Assembly (NCBI GenBank): GCA_016649585.1
Contig: JAENXH010000027.1
Coordinates: 1-12,601 of the forward strand
Direction: 5' to 3'
Length of the DNA: 12,601 bases
Origin: Methanosarcinales archaeon
Lineage (GTDB): Archaea; Halobacteriota; Syntropharchaeia; Alkanophagales; Methanospirareceae
In this document: piece after piece, positions 6,635-12,601 of the stretch
Position numbering within the stretch: position 1 is the stretch's first letter
Layout of the letters: every line of letters begins with the position of its first letter
Notes under the pieces: model-generated
The model's input: only the letters and a program-made list of their open reading frames with translations
Database searches by the model: none
Told to the model about the DNA's origin: nothing
Program-made: the position numbers and the translations under genes

Positions 6635-7927
6635 TTATCCTATAAATCCCTTAACAAACTCCTCTAGCTCTTTTTCAACGTCATCCAACGCTAATTGCTC
6701 AGAGGGTTGTAGCTCCATCCGCGCCTCTATCGCGTGCAGTTCACAATCCTCTTTCAACCGTTTATAGCCGCCGCCGGTGATATTCAACAAAATCTTATCC
6801 TCTTTTTTGACTGATCCATCATCAACGGCTTTTATTAAAGATGCAACCGCTACGGATGCCGCAGGATCTAAATCTATCCCTTCTTCACCCACAAATAATT
6901 TCTCCGCATCCTTTGCCTCGTCGTTGGTTATCCCGTACATCATCCCGTTTGTACTAGAAAGCATATCATAGACACCACCTTTGATTGAATAAGGCGGGTT
7001 CCTCGTGGAGAGCACGTCTGCATAAATCTCTTTTATCGCATCTTCAGCGTCTTTCATGTCCTTATCTGCGATTATCTCTGCTCTACCAGCCTGCCATGCA
7101 CTGACCATGGGCGCAAAGGGGAGATTCTGAGCGATAACTATCCTCGGCATCTTAACGCCAAACCGCCCATCTCCTATGAGCCTGCCAAAGGTTTCCCAGG
7201 CGGAAATCGCGCCCGTGCCGCTGCCCACCGCCTGGAAATAATAATCGGGCAATTCATGCATAGAGAATGCAGCTTCAAGTTCAACCACGCCCATGCCATC
7301 CCGTCTCGCCACGTTTCGCACACCGCCTTCTTCTATTAGCCCGTCCAGCTTCGCTATCTGCTTGCCGACCGCAATCGCATCTGAATAATCGCCGTCCACG
7401 GAGATTAAGAAGATGCTATCGTGATTCTCCGTGGTGGTCCACATCCGGTGGAGGGAACTTCTTGGCACTACCGCGACAACAGGCATTCCAGTCGCGGAAG
7501 AGACCCCTGCAAACGCTCTTGACGTATTACCGGCAGAAGCCACGACTAAAATCTTCCCACCCGATTTCTCTTTTGCTCGTTGTAACGTCGGCAGCGCTTC
7601 CAACTCCTTGAACGTGCAGGTCTTCATGAACGCCCCTTTCTCCGGCCAATAACCGCTAAAACTGATATACAAATGTTTCAGCCCGAGTTCTCTACCTAAC
7701 CCCTCACTGCGGTAGGTAATCGGACTTGCGTTTGTAGGTAAAGCCGCTTCTACTGGCAACCAGTCTATATAGTTGAACATCCCGTGCCCTGAAAGTTTCC
7801 TTATCCTCTTCCTGCTATAAACCGTTCGTAACAACGAATCGTGACCTTTTGGGCACGTATTTGTATATCTGTCTGCAACTACTTTCCCACATTCAAAACA
7901 TTCCAAATGATACTTCTCATTTTCCAT
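6635..7927 (-). CDS. Cysteate synthase (PLP enzyme of coenzyme M synthesis)
   Basis: Makes L-cysteate from O-phospho-L-serine and sulfite, the entry step of the phosphoserine route to coenzyme M; it is a paralogue of threonine synthase. The 430 residues begin with a small zinc-ribbon-like segment (Cys10, Cys13, Cys25, His29). The PLP fold follows: EKGAFMKTCTFKELEA (96-111) with Lys107 as the likely Schiff-base lysine, SAGNTSRAFAG (131-141) at the substrate/PLP site, and the phosphate-binding loop VGSGTGA (234-240). MKTCTFKE in place of the threonine-synthase TGSFKDR pattern, together with LPTNASPITYRSEGLG, favours cysteate synthase over true threonine synthase. The start is supported by GAGGTG (7942-7937), 9 nt upstream. 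It follows the marker 16 gene by only 18 bases, so the two are probably one transcript. Confidence 0.92.
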   Translation of the reverse strand: MENEKYHLECFECGKVVADRYTNTCPKGHDSLLRTVYSRKRIRKLSGHGMFNYIDWLPVEAALPTNASPITYRSEGLGRELGLKHLYISFSGYWPEKGAFMKTCTFKELEALPTLQRAKEKSGGKILVVASAGNTSRAFAGVSSATGMPVVAVVPRSSLHRMWTTTENHDSIFLISVDGDYSDAIAVGKQIAKLDGLIEEGGVRNVARRDGMGVVELEAAFSMHELPDYYFQAVGSGTGAISAWETFGRLIGDGRFGVKMPRIVIAQNLPFAPMVSAWQAGRAEIIADKDMKDAEDAIKEIYADVLSTRNPPYSIKGGVYDMLSSTNGMMYGITNDEAKDAEKLFVGEEGIDLDPAASVAVASLIKAVDDGSVKKEDKILLNITGGGYKRLKEDCELHAIEARMELQPSEQLALDDVEKELEEFVKGFIG

Positions 7928-7945
7928 TCTTCATCACACCTCGTT

Positions 7946-9205
7946 TTAAACGTTAAACCGTGCTACCGGCTCAGAAATCGTGAAACCTCCATCCAAAATC
8001 TTCTGCTTCAGGATTGCTGCTAATTCCGATGCCCTTCTTCTGTCTGACTGCCGTAAGGTCACTGGAATTTCTCTTCCCGCAAGAGTAACAACGCCAAGAT
8101 TACAGCTAAAAGCCTCCCCCTCGCATAAATGCACGCATGCACCGCAGTTGCAGCACAAATCAGCATTCACGTCCTTCGCCCGAGCATCGAATGCATCCGA
8201 AGGGCACAAGCTCGCAACCGGACACTCCTCGCATTCGATACAGCTTGATCGGTCGAACCGCACGGAAAAGTCACGCCAGACATCCGCATAGGTTGTTTCA
8301 CCTACCGGCAGTCTGTTATGGACGTCCAGGACTCCCAGTTTTATCTCCTCATCCAGCTTTTTGACGTTTTCCCACACTCGCTCGTTCAATATAGGGATAG
8401 GAACGGCCCAGGAAGTCCATATCTCCGGTCCTGCTGAAGTTCGAAACCCGCCGAGATACTCCGGCTGCATCCCGTGCATGTCCGCAATACCCATCAAATT
8501 CGGTTTCTCCGCAGAACTCCTTGTGCCTTCTCCGATAACAAAACCCTCAGCGCCATTCATCAAGATTTTCGTGCCTACACCGATCGTATCCATAAGCGGA
8601 TCCTTCTCCAGCGGGTTCAATTCGCCACAGCCAGAGAAGGTCAGTTCCTTGAACGGTCCTTTAAATTTGCTTACCGAAAATATCGAAGTTACTTCGTTCT
8701 CATGTGCATTTACGAATGCAAAGTAGTTCTTAAAGGCGTTTCTCGTGCTACAGAGCCTCGCAAACGTGATTTCATCGAGGGTCGTTGTAGTCTTTATCTC
8801 TCGACCATCAACGGTTTCAACTGCGACCTCTATCTCTTCATGCGCAACCAGCGCTCTGAAAAGATGCCCGCCTCCGTAGTTTTTATCCCTGTGTGAAGGG
8901 CCGTACACAATCACATCAACGATACCCAGCCGTTCGTTAGGGCAAGGACCTACGAATGCTGGCACACCGTTCAGTGAAACCTTTGATGCACGCTCAAACT
9001 CGTCTCGCTCGGCGACTTGAAATGAAAGAACTGCAAATGTTCCGCTCATCACGCCGCAGGTAGCAGAAGTAACGACATCCACATCTTCAAATCCTATCTC
9101 CTCGCCACTCCGCACGCTATTACAAAGCTCCTCGGCTGTCATCACCACTGCCTCTCCCCTTTCTACTCTCTTCGCTATCTCCGCAATGGTCCTTCTTTTC
9201 CTCAC
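7946..9205 (-). CDS. Methanogenesis marker 16 protein (DUF39 plus 2x[4Fe-4S])
   Basis: A 419-residue member of the DUF39/COG1900 family with a C-terminal ferredoxin domain. COG1900 relatives are linked in the literature to sulfur insertion into an aldehyde (aspartate semialdehyde to homocysteine). By analogy this marker-16 branch is a candidate for reductive thiolation of sulfoacetaldehyde to coenzyme M. That role is inferred here, though the adjacent cysteate synthase and ComDE support it. The DUF39 region shows TSATCGVMSGT (Cys50), GPCPNE (Cys88) and SGCGELNPLEKDP (Cys193), all candidate active-site cysteines. The ferredoxin part has CxxCxxCx5CP (Cys322, 325, 328, 334) and CxxCxxCx3C (Cys351, 354, 357, 361). 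The start is GTG, and the protein then reads RKRRTIAEI. It lacks a well-placed ribosome site; AGGTGGGGG lies 21 nt away, which is unusually far. Confidence 0.93.
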   Translation of the reverse strand: MRKRRTIAEIAKRVERGEAVVMTAEELCNSVRSGEEIGFEDVDVVTSATCGVMSGTFAVLSFQVAERDEFERASKVSLNGVPAFVGPCPNERLGIVDVIVYGPSHRDKNYGGGHLFRALVAHEEIEVAVETVDGREIKTTTTLDEITFARLCSTRNAFKNYFAFVNAHENEVTSIFSVSKFKGPFKELTFSGCGELNPLEKDPLMDTIGVGTKILMNGAEGFVIGEGTRSSAEKPNLMGIADMHGMQPEYLGGFRTSAGPEIWTSWAVPIPILNERVWENVKKLDEEIKLGVLDVHNRLPVGETTYADVWRDFSVRFDRSSCIECEECPVASLCPSDAFDARAKDVNADLCCNCGACVHLCEGEAFSCNLGVVTLAGREIPVTLRQSDRRRASELAAILKQKILDGGFTISEPVARFNV

Positions 9206-9212
9206 TTCAGCT

Positions 9213-9226
9213 CACTTGTATGAGTG
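9213..9226. promoter_or_regulatory. Candidate operator, CACT-N6-AGTG palindrome
   Basis: CACTTGTATGAGTG is symmetric at ten of 14 positions, with a TA centre, and lies just before the marker 16 start codon. It is a natural binding size for a dimeric helix-turn-helix protein, and such a gene is divergently transcribed 155 bases away. The sequence pattern is seen; the binding is inferred. Confidence 0.35.
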
Positions 9227-9300
9227 CCCCCACCTGCTCTATCTTATCCTGCATTTTTTTATACATAAATGTTCTTTCTGTAATCCACGCCCGGCACTCA
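9221..9300. repeat. Spaced inverted repeat flanking the marker 16 promoter
   Basis: TGAGTGCC (9221-9228) and its exact complement GGCACTCA (9293-9300) bracket the TATA region of the marker 16 gene with 64 bases between. The left arm overlaps the CACT-N6-AGTG palindrome. The arrangement could allow looping by a dimeric regulator or provide two half-sites. Perfect 8-bp arms can occur by chance. Confidence 0.35.
9261..9277 (-). promoter_or_regulatory. Promoter of the marker 16 / cysteate synthase unit
   Basis: The minus strand has BRE-like AAAGAAC (9277-9271) followed by TATA-like ATTTATGTAT (9270-9261). The predicted start is near 9240, giving a leader of about 35 nt. Two CACT-containing candidate sites flank it. 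Confidence 0.5.
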
Positions 9301-9337
9301 ATCTTTCTATTAAAATCTCTCGTTGCGTAATATCTAC

Positions 9338-9352
9338 AAAAAGGATATAACT
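9338..9352 (+). promoter_or_regulatory. Promoter of the divergent regulator
   Basis: Purine-rich AAAAGG runs into TATA-like ATATAACT (9345-9352). The TATA centre is about 32 nt from the ATG, so the leader would be only about 6 nt. No ribosome site is present, consistent with near-leaderless expression. Confidence 0.45.
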
Positions 9353-9380
9353 TTACGTATTGCCTTTTATACTATAAGAC

Positions 9381-9911
9381 ATGACCATCGCTGATGATCT
9401 CGTGGCTGAAATTTTCGGGCAGGATAAAGCGCTCCCTGGTATATTATCAAAAGCCATCAAGCAGAAGCTGGGGATGAGTATAGGGCAATTCAGCGAGAAA
9501 TCGGGCGTACCAGCAAGCACGCTTTATAAAATCCTCTCTGGTGAGCGAGACCCGAATTTGCGCACCTTTAGACGGATACTAACCACGATAAAAGAGATAG
9601 AAGGCGCAGAAACGAACAAGGAGCAGAAATTTATCGCTATTGTTGGCACGCGGGGTGTTTTGGATGAGATAGAACAACCAACAATATTTGCAGGAAAAGA
9701 GGCCGTTGACATCAAAGAATACGCGGTTACGAGCATTGAAGAAGCGATAATAGCCGCGATAAAAGCGGAACGGGACGGAGCATCCGCACTTGTGTGTGCG
9801 CCAATCGCCAGTCCAACCGTTGAAAAGATAGTTAATATACCGGTTGTAACGATAAGACCAATATCAAGTGTGAGGAGGGCGATTGAATTGGCGGTGAAGA
9901 AGATAAGCTAA
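9381..9911 (+). CDS. XRE-type HTH regulator with PrpR-N-like C-terminal domain
   Basis: A predicted cytosolic transcription factor of 176 residues. The helix-turn-helix lies at about 24-75: LGMSIGQFSEKSGVPASTLY is the recognition core and ILSGERDPNLRTFRRIL the stabilising helix typical of XRE/Cro-like proteins. Residues about 83-176 form an alternating strand-helix domain (FIAIVGTRG, then ALVCAPIASPTVEKI, then IPVVTIRPISSVRRAIELA). It resembles the C-terminal half of the PrpR N-terminal sensor domain known from propionate regulators. The ligand is unknown. The gene is divergent from the marker 16 gene and is the obvious candidate to control the coenzyme M cluster, perhaps sensing a pathway metabolite; this is inference. 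Its stop codon overlaps the stop of the convergent phosphate transporter by 4 bases (9908-9911), so there is no room for a terminator between them. Confidence 0.88.
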   Translation: MTIADDLVAEIFGQDKALPGILSKAIKQKLGMSIGQFSEKSGVPASTLYKILSGERDPNLRTFRRILTTIKEIEGAETNKEQKFIAIVGTRGVLDEIEQPTIFAGKEAVDIKEYAVTSIEEAIIAAIKAERDGASALVCAPIASPTVEKIVNIPVVTIRPISSVRRAIELAVKKIS

Positions 9912-10939
9912 ATAAACTGCAATATCCAATACGCCGCTCCACCAATTGCCGCTGCCAGCGGAATGGTTATTATCCATGCCGTGATCATTTTCCCCACTTC
10001 TGACCATCGAATTCTGCGAAGGCTTTGAAAAAATGTCCCTCCTATCACTGCTGAACCTATGACGTGCGTGGTGCTTACCGGCATGCCGACTACACTTACC
10101 GCCATAACGGCGAGGCCTGCACCAGTTTCAGCCGCGAACCCATGTTTTGGCTCCAGCTTTGTTAATCGCCACCCCACGGTCCTTATTACTTTCCAGCCCA
10201 TCAGAAGCGTGCCCAGCGCCATCACAGACCCGCAGATTATTTTTACCCACCAGGGCACGGGAAATGACTCTCCAGTCGACGTGGCGATAAAACCGCTGGT
10301 TATCAGAGCCGCGGTAATCACGCCCATTGCGTTCTGCGTATCGTTCATTCCGTGACTGAAAGCCATAAAAGAAGCGGAAATAATCTGCAGTTTCCTAAAA
10401 ATCCGCTCTGTACCGGGTTCAGGCGTATTCTTAAAAAAGAGGTAGAGCAACCAACTGATGAGAGCAAAGAGTAACGCCCCTGCGACGAATCCCACAAAGG
10501 GACCGAGCGCAATAGCAATAAATACTTTGTTGGTTAGGATGCTCCACTGTATTACGCCTGTACCCCCAGCAACGAGTCCTGCACCCATAATTGCACCTAC
10601 TAATGAATGCGTCACACTTATCGGAATGCCAACAGTAGTGCAAATAAAAGTCCATATTATCGCACCAATCAAACCACTGATAAGAACGACAAGAAAAATA
10701 GTGGCTGTCAGATCTGTAGCAGAAACAATACCTTTTCCAACAGTTTTTGCTACTTCTGTAAAAACGAAAGCGCCCGCGAGGTTGAACAAACTCGCTAAAC
10801 CCAACGCCTTTAGCGGTGTTAACGCTTTGGTAGCGATTACCGTGGCAATCGCATTCGCACTGTCATTCGCGCCATTCAAAAAATCATAGATCAACGCGAG
10901 GATTATTATTACAATAACGTAGACTAATGCAGACTCCAT
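9908..10939 (-). CDS. pit: PiT-family inorganic phosphate transporter
   Basis: A low-affinity membrane carrier for phosphate, probably as a metal-phosphate complex with protons or sodium. The 343 residues hold about ten hydrophobic helices and the two inverted family repeats. The first has DFLNGANDSANAIAT (19-33) with PISVTHSLVGAIMGAGL (106-122). The second has FSHGMNDTQNAMGV (194-207) with PVSTTHVIGSAVIGG (287-301). The GAND/GMND and S-x-TH pairs mark the substrate path. The length fits the short archaeal and bacterial PiT group. The ATG overlaps the DUF47 stop codon by 1 base (TAATG), with GGGCGG as a possible ribosome site. The two proteins are therefore probably made together and regulated as a phosphate-uptake pair. 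Confidence 0.95.
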   Translation of the reverse strand: MESALVYVIVIIILALIYDFLNGANDSANAIATVIATKALTPLKALGLASLFNLAGAFVFTEVAKTVGKGIVSATDLTATIFLVVLISGLIGAIIWTFICTTVGIPISVTHSLVGAIMGAGLVAGGTGVIQWSILTNKVFIAIALGPFVGFVAGALLFALISWLLYLFFKNTPEPGTERIFRKLQIISASFMAFSHGMNDTQNAMGVITAALITSGFIATSTGESFPVPWWVKIICGSVMALGTLLMGWKVIRTVGWRLTKLEPKHGFAAETGAGLAVMAVSVVGMPVSTTHVIGSAVIGGTFFQSLRRIRWSEVGKMITAWIITIPLAAAIGGAAYWILQFI

Positions 10940-11742
10940 TAAATGCCGCCCTTTAATCTAAAGGTCTCCAAGATATTAGCCACATCTTCGCACTGGTCCG
11001 TGGTATCTTCTAAGATATCCACTATCTCTTTAACCAGCAGTCTTTCAAGCACTTCATTGGGATCTTCCGTTGGTGTGGTCATCAGTATTTTAAGCCATTT
11101 ACGATTTATTATGTCTGCTTCGTTCTCTAATTCGTTTATCCTGATGCAACATTCTTCTAACGCTATTTCTTCGTGTTGTATATTGCGCAAACAACCTACT
11201 GCTTTTCTTATTTCCAGTGCGGCTTCCAGAATAATCGGCGCAAATTCGCTTACCGGTTCAGGAATGGTAGGTCTTTGAGTAAATGCTAATCGCGCTACTG
11301 CTTTTTCCACGTCATCTATTATGTTGTCAAGATTATGAACGAAATAACGTATGTCTCCCTTCTCCTCAGTGACCCGTGTGTGGTCATAAAACAGTTCGTG
11401 CATGATTTGATGAACAATCGAGTCACCTTCATCTTCCAGTACTTTAAGCTTTTCTTTGATTTGCAGAAGATTGGAGCTGCGGGAGTCAGGGTTCAGTGAA
11501 AAGGGGACGGATGAGCGATAATCAACACCTAAATCCACCAGCAGTTGCGATGCTTCCACCGCTTTATCTGCAAGATCCTCAAAGAGGTCAAAGAATTTCC
11601 TATCATGGGGCAAAAACATTGACATTCTCTGTAAAACAGCACCGAATAAAATTACTTTTGGAATAAGGGTAAACCCCTGCAATGCTGCTTCTTCCGCCTT
11701 TGTGGCAGCGGCAAACCGCTTCCGCGCCTTACCCTTTTTCAT
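10939..11742 (-). CDS. DUF47/PhoU-like partner of the phosphate transporter
   Basis: A cytosolic helical-bundle protein of the DUF47 (PhoU-related) family, typically found next to PiT transporters and thought to adjust their activity. Of 267 residues, the family core starts near Met42 with FLPHDRKFFDLFEDLADKAVE and continues as Glu/Leu-rich helices, including LKVLEDEGDSIVHQIMHELF and NLDNIIDDVEKAVARLAF. The DNIID and EDEGD acidic clusters are typical metal-binding-like positions. The first 40 residues are an additional basic, then hydrophobic extension not usual for the family. A start at Met40 or Met42 is possible. I keep the long form because a strong TATA box sits 25-30 nt before this ATG, matching a leaderless mRNA. 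It is followed by the pit gene with a 1-base overlap. Confidence 0.92.
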   Translation of the reverse strand: MKKGKARKRFAAATKAEEAALQGFTLIPKVILFGAVLQRMSMFLPHDRKFFDLFEDLADKAVEASQLLVDLGVDYRSSVPFSLNPDSRSSNLLQIKEKLKVLEDEGDSIVHQIMHELFYDHTRVTEEKGDIRYFVHNLDNIIDDVEKAVARLAFTQRPTIPEPVSEFAPIILEAALEIRKAVGCLRNIQHEEIALEECCIRINELENEADIINRKWLKILMTTPTEDPNEVLERLLVKEIVDILEDTTDQCEDVANILETFRLKGGI

Positions 11743-11768
11743 TCCTTGTACATAGAATGCGAAATGGC

Positions 11769-11780
11769 TATTTAAACTTT
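11769..11780 (-). promoter_or_regulatory. Leaderless-type promoter of DUF47-pit
   Basis: The minus strand reads AAAAGTTTAAATAG, a textbook BRE plus TATA. The TATA centre (about 11772) is 30 nt from the ATG at 11742, so transcription should begin within a few bases of the start codon. Only CAAGGA touching the ATG could act as ribosome site, which is too close. Confidence 0.62.
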
Positions 11781-11836
11781 TCTAAATTCACATATAGAAA
11801 ATGAGCAATATATAGTTAAGCTCCATTCCTAAACGC

Positions 11837-12418
11837 CTAAGAGAGGTAATCTAATAATTTCTCGAAAGCTCTGCTTCTATGCGACACGTGGTTTTTCTCC
11901 TCGGTGCTCATCTCTGCGAATGTCTTCTCCGCTCCCTCGAATTCAAATATAGGGTCATAGCCAAAGCCCCCACGCCCTCGAATCTCCTCTGCTATTCTCC
12001 CTTCCGCGATGCCAACGAAAAGAACAGGTGTTTTTTGGGGCGCTTCGCAGAATGCGACCACCGTCTTAAAAGTAGCTTTTCGTGCTTCGCCCTTTTTATC
12101 AGCCATCAATTTCAGGATTCCCTCATTACCTATTGTCCTGAAGACAAAAGCGGAGAAGGGACCTGGGAATCCGTTTAGAGCGGGTATAAATAACCCCGTG
12201 TCCTCTATGAAGAAGGAATCTTCAATCCCGGTCTTCTCCCGTATATAATTCGCACTTTCTTGCGCTACCGCTTCTATCTCATCAAGCTGCAATTCTGGAT
12301 AGTCATAATCTCTATGCAGGATTGTTATATTCCGCGACTCAGCATCAGCCAACTCATTTATCTCTTTTACTTTATGCGAATTTGTGGTGATGAATATCAG
12401 TTCTCTTTTTGAAACCAT
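11837..12418 (-). CDS. rdgB: RdgB/HAM1-type XTP/dITP pyrophosphatase
   Basis: Hydrolyses non-canonical purine triphosphates (XTP, dITP, ITP) to monophosphates, keeping them out of DNA and RNA. The 193-residue protein has the usual family length and all main motifs: FITTNSHKVKEI (9-20) at the nucleotide-binding start, FFIEDTGLFIPALNGFPGPF (69-88) with the catalytic acidic pair Glu72-Asp73, GRGGFGYDPIFEF (148-160), and TFAEMSTEEKNHVSHRSRA (166-184). The EDTGL segment, in place of bacterial DDSGL, is the archaeal/eukaryotic form. No ribosome site precedes the ATG, and a TATA-rich stretch (12451-12465) gives a short leader. It is transcribed toward the phosphate genes but has a separate promoter and no functional tie to them. 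Confidence 0.95.
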   Translation of the reverse strand: MVSKRELIFITTNSHKVKEINELADAESRNITILHRDYDYPELQLDEIEAVAQESANYIREKTGIEDSFFIEDTGLFIPALNGFPGPFSAFVFRTIGNEGILKLMADKKGEARKATFKTVVAFCEAPQKTPVLFVGIAEGRIAEEIRGRGGFGYDPIFEFEGAEKTFAEMSTEEKNHVSHRSRAFEKLLDYLS

Positions 12419-12450
12419 AGGGCGTTACACTACTTACTACACTTCAAAGT

Positions 12451-12465
12451 TAATTTATTAATTAA
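12451..12465 (-). promoter_or_regulatory. TATA region of rdgB
   Basis: TTAATTAATAAATTA on the minus strand lies 33-47 nt upstream of the rdgB ATG, giving a leader of about 10-15 nt with no ribosome site. Several overlapping boxes make the exact element ambiguous. Confidence 0.42.
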
Positions 12466-12520
12466 GCTTGACTTTCGCCAATAGCAGAAATTCATACGGG
12501 CATCTTTTTTCATCCAGGCG

Positions 12521-12547
12521 TTATTTTTCGTTTTTTTGCGAAAATAA
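12521..12547. repeat. A/T-rich hairpin near the right edge
   Basis: TTATTTTTCG (12521-12530) and CGAAAATAA (12539-12547) pair over 9 bp with one bulged T around a T-rich loop. It lies in the 183-base stretch after rdgB (12419-12601), which otherwise holds only the rdgB promoter. It could be a terminator for a gene beyond the window or an intergenic structural element; no flanking gene is visible to decide. Confidence 0.33.
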
Positions 12548-12601
12548 GCTTTAACAATCGAGATTGAATTTTCTTCTTCGCCCAAAACATATAGACTAAC
12601 T

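Noticed and set aside
6635..7927. Threonine synthase as the identity of the PLP enzyme
   Set aside because: The lysine region is MKTCTFKE rather than the TGSFKDR type, the start resembles cysteate synthase, and the neighbours are coenzyme M genes.
10458..10889. 143-residue plus-strand open frame opposite the phosphate transporter
   Set aside because: Antisense of a hydrophobic membrane protein, which commonly stays open by codon bias; no family features.
12430..12600. Minus-strand open frame running in from the right edge to a TAG at 12432-12430
   Set aside because: The translation is of odd composition (Lys/Asn/Trp-rich, no motif) and it would end inside the rdgB promoter. An adjacent frame is also open, which points to A/T-poor stop density by chance.
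1..12601. tRNA, rRNA, CRISPR array, insertion sequence or phage genes
   Set aside because: No cloverleaf, no regularly spaced repeats, no transposase or integrase motifs were seen on either strand by eye; small structured RNAs could be missed without a covariance-model search.

Overview
The window reads as chromosome from a methanogenic or methane-/alkane-oxidising euryarchaeon. Cysteate synthase and a methanogenesis-marker-16 protein point to the Methanosarcinales/Methanomicrobiales side, including ANME-1-type relatives. This rests on gene content plus archaeal signals: BRE/TATA promoters about 26 nt from the start, GGAGGTG-type ribosome sites and some leaderless genes. I cannot place it to genus. 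Genes are dense, and no gene-free stretch exceeds about 250 bases.

Left end (1-1786): the first 30 codons of a small zinc-ribbon protein run leftward off the window. Then come a conserved-looking 265-residue protein of unknown function and an Hsp20-type small heat-shock protein, both rightward.

Centre (1802-9205): seven intact leftward genes. In transcription order they are a methanogenesis marker 16 protein (DUF39 plus two 4Fe-4S motifs), cysteate synthase, a small PD-(D/E)XK nuclease-like protein, a fused sulfopyruvate decarboxylase (ComDE), and a three-gene ABC importer of the nitrate/sulfonate/taurine type (binding lipoprotein, permease, ATPase). A frame-broken gene remnant follows the ATPase. 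Cysteate synthase (phosphoserine + sulfite to cysteate) and ComDE (sulfopyruvate to sulfoacetaldehyde) are two steps of the phosphoserine-dependent coenzyme M pathway. The marker 16 protein is a good candidate for sulfur insertion at the last step. The importer has its own promoter and may bring in a sulfonate or related precursor. Internal TATA-like boxes suggest several transcription units rather than one rigid operon.

Divergent regulator (9381-9911): an XRE-type helix-turn-helix protein with a PrpR-N-like C-terminal domain faces away from the marker 16 gene across a 175-bp spacer. That spacer holds a CACT-N6-AGTG palindrome and a widely spaced inverted repeat, so local control of coenzyme M synthesis is plausible.

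Right end (9908-12418): leftward genes for a PiT phosphate transporter, its DUF47/PhoU-like partner (overlapping by 1 nt) and an RdgB/HAM1 nucleotide-pool-cleaning pyrophosphatase. The last 183 bases hold that gene's promoter and an A/T-rich hairpin, with no gene I can support.
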